This document shows, one piece after another, positions 45,330-58,135 of a stretch of 64,000 nt of DNA. The translations under genes were made by a program, and so were the position numbers. Numbering within the stretch: position 1 is the first letter of the stretch; the number at the start of each line of letters is the position of its first letter. The notes beneath the pieces are model-generated. The model was not told the origin of the DNA. It saw only the letters and a list, made by a program, of their open reading frames with translations, and did not search any database. Source of the stretch: Lojkania enalia (lineage: Eukaryota > Ascomycota > Dothideomycetes > Pleosporales); contig ML986646.1 of the NCBI GenBank assembly GCA_010094045.1, positions 128,184 through 192,183 of the forward strand, written 5' to 3'.

Positions 45330-46533
45330 GGCGAAGAATGTGTAGGCTGGCGCCCGCCGTGATGCACGTCACCTCATGTGCTGGGGGCGAAGCGCAGTGA
45401 AATATCAAGTAGAATTGAACACGTAAACAGAAATTAAAGCGGTACCCGCGGTGTAGTGGCCTGCCGCCTGTTGCCTTCACCGTGGAGCGTGTTCACTTTC
45501 CAGAGCTCTCCCACGCCTGACGTGCCTCGTCCGGTTGCGGTCTAGTGGCTCCGCCAAGCCGCCAAGCCGGCCATCCTTTTCAAGTCCTGCGCGCGTCCGC
45601 TACCCTCCCTCCCTCCTTCAACTCCCACAAACCCAACGCTTGACCACCTACTCTACACTCCTTTTTCCCTTTATCCCCACATATGATGCTCTTTAAGTGA
45701 GCGGCCCACTAATAAGGGCATTTCTGCTTCTGTCTGACTCGGGGTTAATTTCCTCGGTCCTCGCAGTGAGAGAACCTGGCTTACTGGTGGTGGCGGTTGT
45801 TGTGAGCGGGCTCGCGGTCGCAAAGGGGGCAGCACAGTGACTCCCAGTCCGGCAGCCTACAACTAACACAGCTCCCTCGACGACCCTCGGGCAGCTATTG
45901 CGCAAGGCTGGAAGCAGCTTTTTGCAGGGCAACAGTAACGGTGCCACGTGTGTCTCAGTGGTTACTACTGGGCGACGGTGCCGTTGTGTGCTGTGCAGTA
46001 AGGTGCGAAAACGTCAAAGTGACGCATCAGCAGTGTCCGCCCTCATAACACACGCAAGACTTGCCAGACTTGTCGCTCCTGTAAAATTCCAAGACGCGAT
46101 TCCGTGAGCAGCGGATCACGGCAGATTTGGGGTGCTGGAACACGAGCTCGTCGTTTCTGCGCGCTTGTCGGGCCAGCATCATCCTACGCTGCCGTACCCT
46201 CGCCAGCAACAGAGTTGAGGACCGGCAGCGAAAAGGCCTTGGGGAGGTCCTGCAGACCAAAGACTCAGCGACACGCACACTACGTCTCTTTTCGGAAGTA
46301 TTACTGGTCATTCTATTCACCCGCCTCTCCCGAATCGGCTACATTTTCTGTCTCTGTGACCTGCGCCAGGCCGGTTGGCGCCTAGTGCATCCTGCGCATT
46401 GTCCGCATAATCCCCGTTTGCCGGATTAGGGATCTGTGGCACAAGCGCGCGCGCCGGCCAATGAGAGCGCGCCGCCCGCTGTGCCTTGGCAGAATCCCCC
46501 ATCACCGTCACCTGAGCCACACCAGTGTCCATT
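45330..46533. promoter_or_regulatory. Bidirectional promoter region between SLY1 and the PNUTS-like gene
   Basis: Both genes read away from this 1.2-kb stretch. It is G+C-rich in parts (CGCGCGCGCCGGCC near 46446) and C/T-rich towards each gene. Several open frames of about 100 codons occur on both strands but show no family features. Confidence 0.55.
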
Positions 46534-49500
46534 ATGGCGTCCAATCACGTGCCTAGTGATCACCTCCCGCTGCAGGGACAAAGCATCTACACCGACCCGA
46601 ACTACGAGAACCTGTTCCCATCTCTTGACCAGTACGGTACCCCATCATCGTGGAATGCTAATCACCAACTTAATCATCACCAATCCGGCCTCGTGCCACA
46701 ATCACAGGCCAACCCTTCTTGGCAGCACGGCTCCTTCGCCCAGCAACCATATGGTATGGCCTCGTTTGGGCAGAACAACAATAGCTTTTCCACTGCATCT
46801 CCCTATTCGTATTCTCAGTTTAATAGCCATGGGCCTGTGGGCAATAATAACCATGGATCCATAGGTAACTACGCACATCAGCAGGCGGTTGATCCGAGTC
46901 TCGTGGACCCCGTAGCCGTGCGCCAGCAACAGCAATCTCCATACCAGATGCCCGTCCGGAATACTCCTACTCCGACCCCGACCCCGACCGGGCAAACTCA
47001 GACCGTACCCCCACAGACGATATTGCAGAATGGGTCACTGCCGAAGCCAATCCAGGTAAGAGCATTCTCCACCCCCCTTGTTTGTTTACTATAAATTAAC
47101 AACCTCCAGATGCAGGTCCCAAAGAGCACAACGGAGATGTTCGCACAGCGTGCAACAGCACCTCCTGCTCGTTCGCCGTATTCTGTGCCTCCCGTGACTA
47201 GTGCAAAGTATGAGGTCCCCAAAGGTAAACTGGCCAATGGTTTCACTGTAATTGATCAGAATGCTCTCGCAAAATCGAATCAATGTTTGCCATTGAATAG
47301 TCTAGTGAGCTTTGGTGTGGCCCCTATAGTTATTGCCACAAATAGGACATGTAAGCCAGAATGTGCCACGTAATAATGCCATGTGCAATATCTGACCCTT
47401 GCAGCCGTCTTGCCACAATACACACCTCGTCAGTCTCTAAGTGACCTGAAAAAGGCCGGAGTAAACAAAAAACTCCTAGAGAAGATCGCCAAGTCGTCAG
47501 CCAAATCGTCGGCGTCGAAAATCAGAAAATTATCCGCCGGTAGTCCGTCATCTCTCAAACGAGAGGTGAGTAGTAGTGAGGATGAAACGGACTCCGACGA
47601 TGAAAGCGATTATTCCTCCGATGAAGAAATGGAGACATCCCCCTTACCTGCCACGAGACCTGAAGATCCTAACGAGTCAGTCCGTTATGATGTAATCAAA
47701 GCCGCCTGGGCTCCCCGAAGGGAGCGTTTGGGCGAAGAGAAGATTAGGAAATCTCTTCATGAGCTTTGGGAGGTCATTAACACGATCCACAAGCGCTGGA
47801 GGGCGGATAGCAGGGCTGTCTCCGAAGCCGAAGAGCGGAAGAAGACTAGCGAGCTGCCAGTGCTCAAGAGTCGCGTCACGAGCGGAAGGGATCTCCTCCA
47901 AGTCGCGCTGAAGGCTACATTAGAACACGCTCATCCTGATGTTGTGTACCAAATGGGCAAGATCAAGCAGTTTATTTACATTTGCTACCAGTTTCTTGCG
48001 AATCGGTTCAAGATGCAAGACTATAATGGACCGTTGCCTACAGTAATCTACGAAGTCCTAGTGCGTTGCATAGACACCTTGACTAGCGAGGTTTTAGAAG
48101 AAACCAAGACCAGCAAGGCTCTCATATCTATGAAGAAGCAGGCAAATGAGTCCAACAAGGCCCTCATTCAACAAATCATTGATGGTGCTGCTACGACGTC
48201 TAAAAAAATGAAATCCAAATCTCAATCTCCGCCCCAGGAGGAGCAGGCAAACTCTTCAGCTGAGAAACGCCCAGCAACTGCTCCGCCGGCTACTCGCCCA
48301 ACGGTTGATGGCCAGGCTACGAAGAAACTGAAAGCATCAGAACCTAGTCAAGCACCGATGAAGAAAGCTGCAACAGTAGTGGGACCTAAAACTCCAACTA
48401 CTACTAGCGCGGCGACTCATAAGAAACCCGGAGAGAAACCTCCTGTGGCACCCGTAAAGAGCCGGGGGAACCAGGTAGTTAACAAACCCTCTAGCTTTTT
48501 CTCAACTCTCAATGCCACTAGCAAGAAACCTACACCTGCCACTACCGCTACCACCGCGAAAACAGTCACAACTCCAAAGTCTACCACTGCTCCCGCAAAG
48601 AAACCAGCACCTTCTGCACCCGCTAAACCTACATTCTCATTTAACGAAACCATGGCTCAACTTCTAAAGCCCAAAGAAGAGGCAGCTACAGCCCCCAAAC
48701 CCGAGAAGCAGCTCCCGCCAGAAACTCCAGAAGAAAAAACGAAGCGCTTGCGCAAGGAGTCTCGGCGACATTTGCGCGTGGCTTTCCGTCCTGATGCGCA
48801 GCTAGTAAGCATTCGCTATTTCCATCACGATCCCGATGAAGAGTTGGGTCACGATGAGAACTTTGTTCGAGATGCGGGTGATATTGGTGGAGAAGGCCGC
48901 ATGTTCAAACAACACAGGGACATGGACATTGAAGAGGATGATGATGAGCCGGAGATCGAATATAGACCGTGGCGCAAGCCGAGCAATGTCGACTTCAGCC
49001 ATGTAGAAGGCAGGAGCAGCTTTTACGAGCCATATGGGGGCGGTGAACTCAAACCAAAGTGCCCAGAAAAAGAAGCCAACCAGCGTCGCGAAGATTCAAC
49101 CTTAATGGTTTTCTATTCTCATCCGTCAGATATTCCGCCGACTCCGCGAGAACCGCTGGAATCGCCAAACGAAGAAGAAACCAAGATCAAGGAGTTTGGT
49201 GCGCCGCCTCAGCATATTCTAGACCGGATACCAAAATCAGCTATTCCTGTGACGAACCAGTTCAGCTCCTTGTTTGAGACATTTGCAAAGCATGCAGCTC
49301 AACCACAGCCTACTACAAGCCAAAGCACTTATATACCTTCCGCTCCCCCCGTCACGGGCACTCCAGATCTCTCCGCCATCATGAATGCTCTTCAGGCTGT
49401 TCAGCAACCTGCGCAGCCGATACAATCGGCGCAACCGGCAGCGCCTACTCTTCCTAGCGTAGATCTAGCTGCTATCTTGTCTTCAATCCAGCAGGCCAAT

Positions 49501-49803
49501 GCTGGAGGGGCGTCTTTCCGGCCGGGTCCAACCACATGGCCCCAATTCGGACAGCCTTACCAACAACAGCCGCAACAAGCAATTTCGAGCTATCAACAAC
49601 AGCAATCTCACAACCAGCAGCCAAATGGGAATAGCAAGCGTCCACGGGAGGATGGCCATGAAGGCCAAGGCTCTTACAAGAAAGCCAATCGCGGCCGGGA
49701 GCACCGTGCTGGCCCTGTCCCTCATAAGGTGATCCCATGCAAGTTCTACAAACTGGGAAAGTGCACCAAGGGCGACGCCTGCACATACATACACGAAGAT
49801 TAA
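46534..49803 (+). CDS. PNUTS-like PP1-binding protein with C-terminal CCCH zinc finger
   Basis: Three exons (46534-47055, 47110-47350, 47405-49803) encode 1053 residues in frame. Order of parts: a Gln/Asn/Ser/Pro-rich N-terminus (1-260), an acidic SSSEDETDSDDESDYSSDEE stretch, a helical region (about 350-500) that could be a TFIIS-N-like fold, a long Ala/Pro/Thr/Lys linker, and a conserved block starting RRHLRVAFRPDAQLVSIRYF (about 705). RVAF fits the RVxF docking motif for protein phosphatase 1. A Gln-rich tail ends in CKFYKLGKCTKGDACTYIH, a CCCH zinc finger at the extreme C-terminus. This layout matches PNUTS/PPP1R10 (Ppn1 in fission yeast), the PP1 partner in the cleavage and polyadenylation machinery that controls RNA polymerase II termination. 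That assignment is inference from architecture; a plain CCCH RNA-binding protein is the alternative. Confidence 0.8.
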
Positions 49804-51202
49804 ATGATCTTCGGTGACGGGAGCGCAAGAGCCTCGCTTCATGTCAACATTCCTAGATATCGATGTTCCCTCTTTGAAGAGATGTGCTAGTCTCAAGACC
49901 ACCGCAGAGGCTTATGATTCTAAAGTCTTGTATACTAACTACTGCATTATATGTTTTCCTTTCTTTTTCTTTCCTATCCTTTATGCATTCACGGCGTCGA
50001 GTCTTTCCCACTTCGCTAGCATATTGCATGGGCGGCTTCTTATGGCCTAACAGAGTAGCATCGGCGCGGCGTTTGACAGATTATCATGGACATTTGATAC
50101 CCTCTCCTCTGAGAGAGCCTTTTTACGGATTTACTGGATCGGCTGAGCATATGCATCATGGGATGGCCACTTTCACATGCGATTCCACATTTCCTTGGGC
50201 TAGCGGCTTCGGCGGCGTGACTTAGGGTATTCCTCTTTAGAGAAACTGTGGTGGCATTTAGGAATCGGCCTACGGTAGTTCTCAGAAATCTTATAAATGC
50301 ACGGGGTTTAAGAGCGTGCTTTACTCTTGGCTCTGATATTTCCTCTATTACTCGCTAGATTCCCGCAACTGTGATTGAATTATTTCAAACGAGTATACCA
50401 TCTTGGAACATAGAAACATTAATTTTGCAGGTCCCCATTATTTAATACATTCTTTAGTAGTCCTATACGCATCCGTGATTTCTAGAGCTGCGTTTAGCCG
50501 GCATTGATTGTTCCTGCGTCCCACAACAACCTTCTCTAAGATATGGAAGGCCTTTACTAATATTTTTCACTCCCTATATCGTGTATTTTTCCTACGCTCT
50601 CCGAAGCCGATTCCACTCTTTGTGAGTACTCTCAAGCAATCTAGGAATAAGTCTTAGAAGTAGTGTATAGTCACGTGATATGCTCCTGCGAAAACGGCCG
50701 CCTGCAATATCCCTGCACCTAACGTGTCGCGTTGTTGAGCTGGCGGCACTCCAACCAGAATCGCTTGGCTGACTGATGCGGGTTACTGTATCCTATTTAC
50801 TTGATTATTACCATCCAATTGCCACCCGCAAGTGTTGTTTCTGCGTGTGTGGGTGAGTAGTTGTCGTGTGGTGCTTCGATAGCATACTCGTGCCGAGCCG
50901 ATGGTGGAGCGGCGGCAAGTTCCATCTTTCACCGTCATTTTTCTCAGGCATCGACAATCACCTGAAGCGCATCAACCCACCTCACGACTCCACACTCGCT
51001 CCCATCGCCGCCTCATCACGGCTGCCGACACTACAGCCTCACGACCCACGTTCCTCAGCACTCTATAACACCGTTCACCGCTGCCGGGCCAATTTCGCAC
51101 CCGATCTATCGCCTACTCGTCCCCAAATCCGGCCATTCAGCACCACGAGCCAGCCTCCATTATCCTCTGCGTCTCACCTTCCTGCACCCGTCTGCAACAA
51201 AC
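49804..51202. other. Intergenic region
   Basis: It lies between two plus-strand genes and no gene is supported. A frame from 50866 to 51258 overlaps the next start codon and reads as C/T-rich leader sequence, so I treat it as 5' leader of the Barentsz-like gene. Confidence 0.5.
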
Positions 51203-53395
51203 ATGGCTGCCCCAAGGAAGAGGTTGAATCTCGCACGGCGGAGGCGGCTAGACGATGAGGGTGACGACATTTCGGTGGCGAGTGATGTCGCAGATGATTC
51301 GCAGAGCGACATTTCTGCCCCAAGCGACATAGACGCAGATGCTGAAGCGGACAATAGCGATCTCAGCGAGCTCGACAGCTCAGCGTCACTCACTGAAGGG
51401 AAGGTGAAGAGGAAGATCAACGGGGCAAAGGCCCCAAAGCCTCGGTCAGATCCCTCTAGCCGGCGAGTTCCATCGCCTCCTATTGCTCGCTCCGATACTG
51501 CCTTTACGGCGTCAAAGGATACGGATTTAATGATCAACGGGCTGAAAATATCAGACCATTCGGCCGATAATGAGGTGGTGGATTTCGAGACTGGGGCTCC
51601 AGCAGTCAACACTGCGAGCTCAGATACAGCTCCGCCTGACCGTCAGGAGACTTTTGTGGAGCGGAAGCGTAGGGAACACGAGGAGTACAAAAAGAAACGA
51701 GACTCGGATCCGGCATTCATCCCAAATCGTGGCGCCTTTTTCATGCATGATCAGCGTTCAGCACCTGGTCAGAACGGCTTCAGACCAACGTTGAGGGGTG
51801 GACGTGGGGGCAGAGGGCGGGGCCCCGTTGGAGGACCATTTTCTCCAGCAAAGTACGATACTATCTTGACATAAGCCGTGGGAAGAGGCTCAACTGCTAA
51901 CGTTGTTCGTAGTATGATGGGAAATGCTCCTAAAATCACGAATTCTCCTTGGCAGCATGATCTCCACGATACTGTTGCTGAGCCCGAACCTCAGTTACAA
52001 CCATCTCAACCCAATAATACCTCAGCCCCTACAAACGCATCTATCGTACCTACGAGCAATACATCGCAACCGCCTACGAGGCAGCCGGTCGTCCCTACCC
52101 CCAAACCAGCGCAAAACCGCAACTTCTCAACTACCGTGCACACCCATAATGCCCTTATCCGCGTATTCCTTCCTGGAATGAATTCCCCCATCCTATTCCA
52201 GAATGTCCCGATCAAACAACACACGCGCCTTCCTAATCATAGGCCACCACTCCGGCGCGACAAGCCCGTCCGCATCTCACTTCCACCATCTGCTCCGCGA
52301 TACATCTTCCCCACAGTCGAGAGATCCTTCATCTTCATTCCCCGAGCTCTTCGTCCAAACCAGCAAGGATTTGGCCGAGGACGAGGACGAGGCTTCGGAT
52401 CATTTGGTGGCGGCTTTTCGAGTAGGCGGACAAGTGCGTACGGCGGCAGCGTCTACAGCCCAAGCATAGGCATGAGCAGGCGGTCATCCATAACTCAAGA
52501 GTTCAGGCGGGATGGACTAGTGTCCCCCGCAGGATCCGTTATGTCCCGCCCTGGTGGCTTTGTGGATCCTTCACGACCCGTGGTACGGCTGCCGCCGGGT
52601 GGACCCAAACTTCCTGCACCCCCGATCGTCTCGCCGCAAAGCGGTACTCCGGCTGGCCAAGTAATCCAGCAACCATACCCATTACCACAGAAGCCCACTT
52701 TCCGCGAGAACTGGCAAGGCCAGCTTCCTATGCACCAACCTAAACCTCAAAAGGCAGTTTCCGTAGCCGGTATCGAGTCTCCCGCATCTATGACATTCCA
52801 TCCTCCACAGCAACAGGAGCAGCAGCCGTTCCATCAGCAGGTCCCTGCTCACATTAACGGGAATGCTCCGTCGGTCGATCAGCAAATCATGCCCTACCCA
52901 CATGCCCGCCAGCTTTCGTATCCCAGCCAGGCATCAACCGGTACACCTCTATCAAATATTCCCGAACGAGCGATTCATGCTCCTACTTTCCAGCCATATC
53001 AGCAGCCGAGCTTCCAACCCCAAGGTTTTGCTATGCCACAAGGGTACTACTATCCTCAGAATGGCGCTCAGCCTTTCGTTCCCCCAGCAGGTATGGTTCC
53101 GATGTACGTTCCGAATACTCAACAAGGGGGCTACGTTATGCCTATGGCTGCCCCTACCGTTTCCGCCGCACCCGCTCCTACAGGTCAGCCGAACATGGTG
53201 GCATACGAGCAGAATGGCATGACTTACTACGTCGACCCTTCACAACTATACGCCGCTGCACCTATGGAAGGCTATCCACAGGCCAGCTATGCGGTTCCGG
53301 GTATGGGCGGCATGATGACCCCGAGTCCGGAAGGAGCGTACTATTATCCTCAGCAAATGCAGCCCGCCGGCGGTTATGTCTACCAACCGCAGTGA
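51203..53395 (+). CDS. Barentsz/CASC3 (MLN51)-like exon-junction-complex protein
   Basis: Two exons (51203-51852, 51913-53395) give 710 residues, joined in phase by a 60-base intron with a CTGCTAAC branch site. Residues 1-140 are acidic and Ser-rich after a basic LARRRRL start. The btz (SELOR-like) region follows at about 150-240: ERKRREHEEYKKKRDSDPAFIPNRGAFFMHDQR, an RGG-rich GGRGGRGRG stretch, and after the splice SPWQHDLHDTV. In animals this region clamps eIF4AIII with RNA to complete the exon junction complex. The last 450 residues are Pro/Gln/Gly-rich with YYYPQ-type repeats and likely disordered. The role in splicing-linked mRNA fate (localisation, decay) is by family. Its presence fits the intron-rich genes of this genome. 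Confidence 0.88.
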
Positions 53396-55800
53396 TTACC
53401 CCTGAGGACCCAGCATCTAGCCCTGTGTCTTTTACGATTCTTTTATCTCGGTCCTGTTAGTTTTACATGTTATGCGCCGGCAAGCGTGGTCTTTTTCATG
53501 AGCGAATCCCCTTGTCTCGGAGTCGGTTTTTTAATACCTGGCGTTTCGGGGCGCGTGTCGAACAACGAGAAACCACAGTGTTTCTTTTCGTTCCTCGGAC
53601 CAGCTTTCATATATCATTTAATTACGAGTATCGGGAGGCTGGGTAGTACTTCCGCTTAACCCTTATTGGGAAGTGTTCTCACCATACTAATCACATCTAT
53701 CTTACATTCACCATCCTATTCTTTACCAACACGGATTTTGAGACAAGGATCGCGCTAGCATATCGCTGTGAGCTCATCAAGAGTTCATGCACTACAACTT
53801 CACTCTGATTCCCCCCCACCCCCCCTCATTGGTTGTGTTATGAGCTTTCGATTGCTTTTTCGCTTCTTGTATCATGCGCTTGGGCTGGAAGAGACGGTAT
53901 TACGTTATTTTACGTACGAGTGATCGGCGAGGGGAAAGAAGTAGCTTAGAGAAATATACTTGGTCAAACCAAGTTTCTGAAGGAGATCTCATGACTACAA
54001 ATGCTAATACCTGTGATGTTTCTTACGATTGCACTACTCTGGCAATTTACGAGATACTATGGAGTATCAGCTAGGACATGCGTGCAGATGTTTTCGTTAA
54101 TATTGCACAAATAGAACTAAAGTGCAGTATCAGTCTAGAATTGAGGGGCTATATTGTAGCTTCATGTTCCCCCTGTAAAGTCGATCATTCCCAAAACCGT
54201 GGCGTTCCTTCGCGCGAGGCTGGCCAGGCTTCCTTTTGGTTAGGTCGGAGGATGGTGTGCGATTGCCTAGCTGAACCTCCAAATCTAACCTTACCCTTTT
54301 CAAAATTCGATGCGTCCCATTCGGGTTCAGACAGCCAGCCACTAGGATGGGTAGAGACTAGTCCAGCTCTTCGGATCACAATCAGGACGTTGGGAATAGC
54401 AAGACTATTGCTACAGGAAGGATGGTAACTGAAGTATACTTTTAACATCAAGAGGTCCTCCGTCGGGCTTTTGTAAGGAGTTATGCATGCCTTGGATTGG
54501 ACCGCGATGTTTCCCGTTCTACGTAGATAACTAACCCGAGAAATCGGTATGCTAGTCCAGTTCCTCAGGGACGTTGAAGATACCGCAGCGGAAATGGCAC
54601 CGCTTGGTGGAGAGTAGCCGTCGTTGACTATCGGACTGTTTCGCTTCTGTTAGCGCTTCAGGGCTTCATCCAGGATGAACAATTGAATTTTCATACGGAC
54701 GGACCGCACAGATGGAGGCGATCACTTCTTGTGGAATAGTTACCGGGATATCCATCCAATCTCTCGCTTCCGTGAGCTTCATTCGGCGGTTTCTACAGTC
54801 ACACGATCTCTACAGGGTTTATATAGAGAATTCCCGCGTCCTCCCGCCTGACAAGCCATGCCCCATTTGACTAACTGTGTTTGAAAATTGCTTGAGTAGC
54901 CCACTTGAATCGTACTTCGCAGAGTCTTGTCCGATCATGTTCGTCTCCTAGGCGAGCGTTCACCACAGTAACTTTTCCTAATACAACCTAAAGAGTGGTT
55001 ATGCCGTAGTGGCTTATCTTTTGCAAACCATGTGGAAGCCGAACGATATTGACTGGGCTGACTTGGATCCCACAACGTCCTTTCCAGTGGGACAGCCTGT
55101 GTCTTTTTGGCCACAGCTCCTTTCAATGCGCTTCATGTGGCTTCCAGGGCTCTGGTGGTGGAGGTGAAGCTGTGGCTGAAGGAGTCGGGGCTGAGAAGAA
55201 ATCTCAAGAACAGGGCTCGGAGACAGGGCAGCATTGGAGGAGGTGGTACGAACGAATAGTCGTGATCAAAGTCTTCATTAACACGAAATCCCAGTTGGCG
55301 GCCATGAAAGATTTGGTAGAGTAGCATTTAGGTGATCTATATGTAAATTACGGTCAGTCGGGGGATATAATAGGTCTAGAGGCGAGGGCGACCATCGAGA
55401 GAGTAATAGATGAATGCACTTATAACCATGCTCTCGTCTACCCAAGGATCTGAGTCATCTCAATGTCCCAGTCATACCCATGTGTCCGGTATGTCTGGTT
55501 GCACTGGAGATACTCTTTCTCCAGAATATGATCCCATTTGGCTCTTTTTCCGTCTTGATGTAGCCTAAAAACCGAATCCATAGGATATGTTTGATAAATA
55601 GGGATAAGAAAGGAAGGATCTAATCAATCAGCATTCTACTGCATGCAGAAGTCCTCATATCCTTATTATGGGTTAGCCCTGATATCATGTGATACCTAGA
55701 ACAGACAGTATAAATAGCCCTGACCTCTATAGATATGAATCAACACAGTCTTTCCTCCTCATCTGCTCTGATACTTTACATTATATAATCTCCCAATGTC

Positions 55801-56425
55801 TTAACACTTGTTCTTTTCCAGTCACTTAGCCCACGGATTCAACGCTCTGTAGTCGTCATACGGGCTTTGGAAGAGAGACTCAAGATCTCGAAGGCCAGAG
55901 GTGGCTTGTATGTGATGCCCCTCTAACCTATCCTCTTCAAGCCTCATGAAGGGATGTACAGTAACACCGAGGAATTCAGACCACTAATATGAAGTGAGAT
56001 AGAGCTTTATTTTGGCAAGCCAATCAAAACCTGTGAGCCCCGCAATACAGTCGAGTACTTTGAAGAACACTAACGGCTCCCTGAAATGTTTCACCGTCCC
56101 CCTCCAACCGGCTTGATATGCTTTTTTGCGTATACGCCTTCTAATACGGAAGATAGCATGGTTCGGCGTCGAGTAATCCCTAAGAAAGATCACGATCATA
56201 ACAAAGGTCATATTCGTTCTGAAAATCGCCTTGCTCATCCTAAGAATCACAAACTCTAGAAAGGAATAATTGAGCGTGAGGTAAATGTAGGTGACGAGTA
56301 TTATATGCTAGAGAAGGATGAAGCGGGTCTCCTTCGAGAGCTTCGTAATCGGAAAAGGCTTACCGCTTCGGCTCCACAATTTAGACTATGTCTTATACCG
56401 CATCCTCTTGCTCTAGATTAGAATC
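55801..56425 (+). pseudogene. Possible decayed coding frame, family unknown
   Basis: One plus-strand frame contains protein-like stretches (RALEERLKISKARGGLYVMP, EIELYFGKPIKTCEPRNTVEYF, EREVNVGDEYYMLEKDE) separated by stops at 55924, 55990, 56071, 56257 and 56420. Five stops in about 208 codons is only somewhat fewer than chance, so this is suggestive at best. The upstream TATAAATAG at 55709 fits a former gene. I cannot name a family. Confidence 0.25.
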
Positions 56426-57441
56426 CCTTCTCGGAGTAGATAGGTTAGCCAAGTCCTTAGGGGGTGCTATTTTTCCCTCTGCCGAATCTCGAACATATCC
56501 TCGGCAAGGAGTTTGAGCAAACCATCGAGGTATTAGTCAGGGTGGAGGGAGATTCGGATGGGTACTGCGTACAGAAACTCTTCGTACGCGTCCTTGAAGG
56601 TGCAGAACTTGACGGGGCCATCTGTGGATCGATCCCCGTCGGATAGAGGCCAGATTGGAGGAGTTATGATTGTAGTCCATACTTGGGACATTAGAAGCGG
56701 CGGACGAAATATCCTTCCCCTGGGGATCTGTTATTATTCTCCTGGTAGTTCGGAGGACAGGATCATCTTGGGTATAAAGTTTTTCCATATTATATATACA
56801 CTCGCTATGGGTTTTATCTATAAGGTCAGGGCCAGCAGGAATCGACATAATGGTGAACCGTCGTGCTATGAGGCCGTAACGCAGGCATATGGGTCTGGTG
56901 CATAGCACAGGTGTGCGTGGTAAAGTGTGTTGGAGCGAATTATTCAAAGCGTTGAGATGAATATGGCTTGGTAGATGAAACAATAGAACGAATTATTAGA
57001 GACGAGTCCTTTAATACTCTGGAGTTGATATTGATTGAGTTGGTCGAGATATGTGTGCTTAAGTGTGGAAGGGATTCTATAGGAAGATAGGCTAGACTCG
57101 ATGCGGGAGGCGTAGTGACACCATCTTTGCATTTATGAGTAGCGCATAGCGATCATGCTTGTTACATAAAATATCCGTGATTGGTACGCGGAAGGGACTG
57201 CAAGATAAGCTGTTTATGTAAGGAAGGTAGAATAGTTATATACAACAGGCTATATCTATGAATCTAGTGAAAACGCTGTAAGTGGTCATCATATATCAGG
57301 AAACGATAGTCTTGAAAGAATGTAATGAGTGACGAAAAAAAGGGTTGTCCACACAGACTGCCATTACGTCTATGCTCGCAAATTCAGAGATATAAATAGC
57401 AGGCCTTCAATTCTTCAACTCTTACTTGTGACTTAAAACAG

Positions 57442-57513
57442 ATGTATCATCTCGTAATATTCCTGCCCCTTCTGAGAGCAAGCAATAAGGATATAATTGT
57501 TAATGCCTTATAG
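57442..57513 (+). other. Very short frame with signal-peptide-like start behind a TATA motif
   Basis: ATG 57442 follows a TATAAATAG (57391) by about 50 bases and a CT-rich leader, and begins MYHLVIFLPLL, as in secreted proteins. The frame stops after 23 codons (TAG at 57511). It may be the first piece of a truncated secreted-protein gene, a real micropeptide, or chance. Confidence 0.2.
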
Positions 57514-58135
57514 AATGAATACATCAAGTGGTAAAATATCAAATCAATATAGACTTTATCTTCACTATTGTTTCAGATATCATCAATTCTATGGATTATT
57601 ATACGGGACCCATTTTTAGTACCTCGTTTCACAAGTTTACGCTTAGTTATTCTCTCGGGCACAATCATATATCTACTTCTCAAAGGAATGAAATTCCTTA
57701 AGTAGAGGACCTCTGAGTCTAACTGAAGTATAATCTTCTACTGGGTTGCAATTTACAAAAGCTTAAAATCAAGAATGCGCATTTTAGCCCCTTTTTCAAT
57801 GGGCAAAACCTTGGTGGAGCATGTTCTACGGGGGCCGTTAGACGTAACGAGTGGCGACAAGGTAAATAAATTTAGGATAGAAGTCCGTTCATGCTGCCGC
57901 CCCAAAGGTCGCAACGGAGGTAGCACACTGCATGGAAGAAAGTCTGTCAACCAATCCGCTTGTTGTACAGGCGGGTATGCATGTGGGGTAAGTAGATAAA
58001 CACGAGCTCCGTCGAGACTCCTGCAGAACTAATATTTTAATATGCATAGCCTTGGCATCACCTCCCGCCCCGTATAAACATGAACTTCATCACACTATCA
58101 TGTAGAGAAATTCCATTACAGCCCTGGCGCACAAA

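Larger units (their letters stand above)
53396..58135. other. 4.7-kb gene-poor region with orphan promoter motifs
   Basis: I see no intact gene. TATAAATAG motifs occur at 55709-55717 and 57391-57399, each followed by pyrimidine-rich sequence. From about 55801 to 56425 one plus-strand frame reads like decayed coding sequence broken by about five stops. A 23-codon frame with a signal-peptide-like start lies at 57442. Together these suggest lost or decaying genes. Confidence 0.5.

Noticed and set aside
50866..51258. 130-codon frame upstream of and overlapping the Barentsz-like start
   Set aside because: Its composition is that of a C/T-rich leader, it overlaps the conserved gene in another frame, and no domain is present.
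56537..56983. 148-codon minus-strand frame
   Set aside because: It overlaps other frames in gene-poor DNA, shows no conserved motif, and starts with Met only after a compositionally odd stretch.
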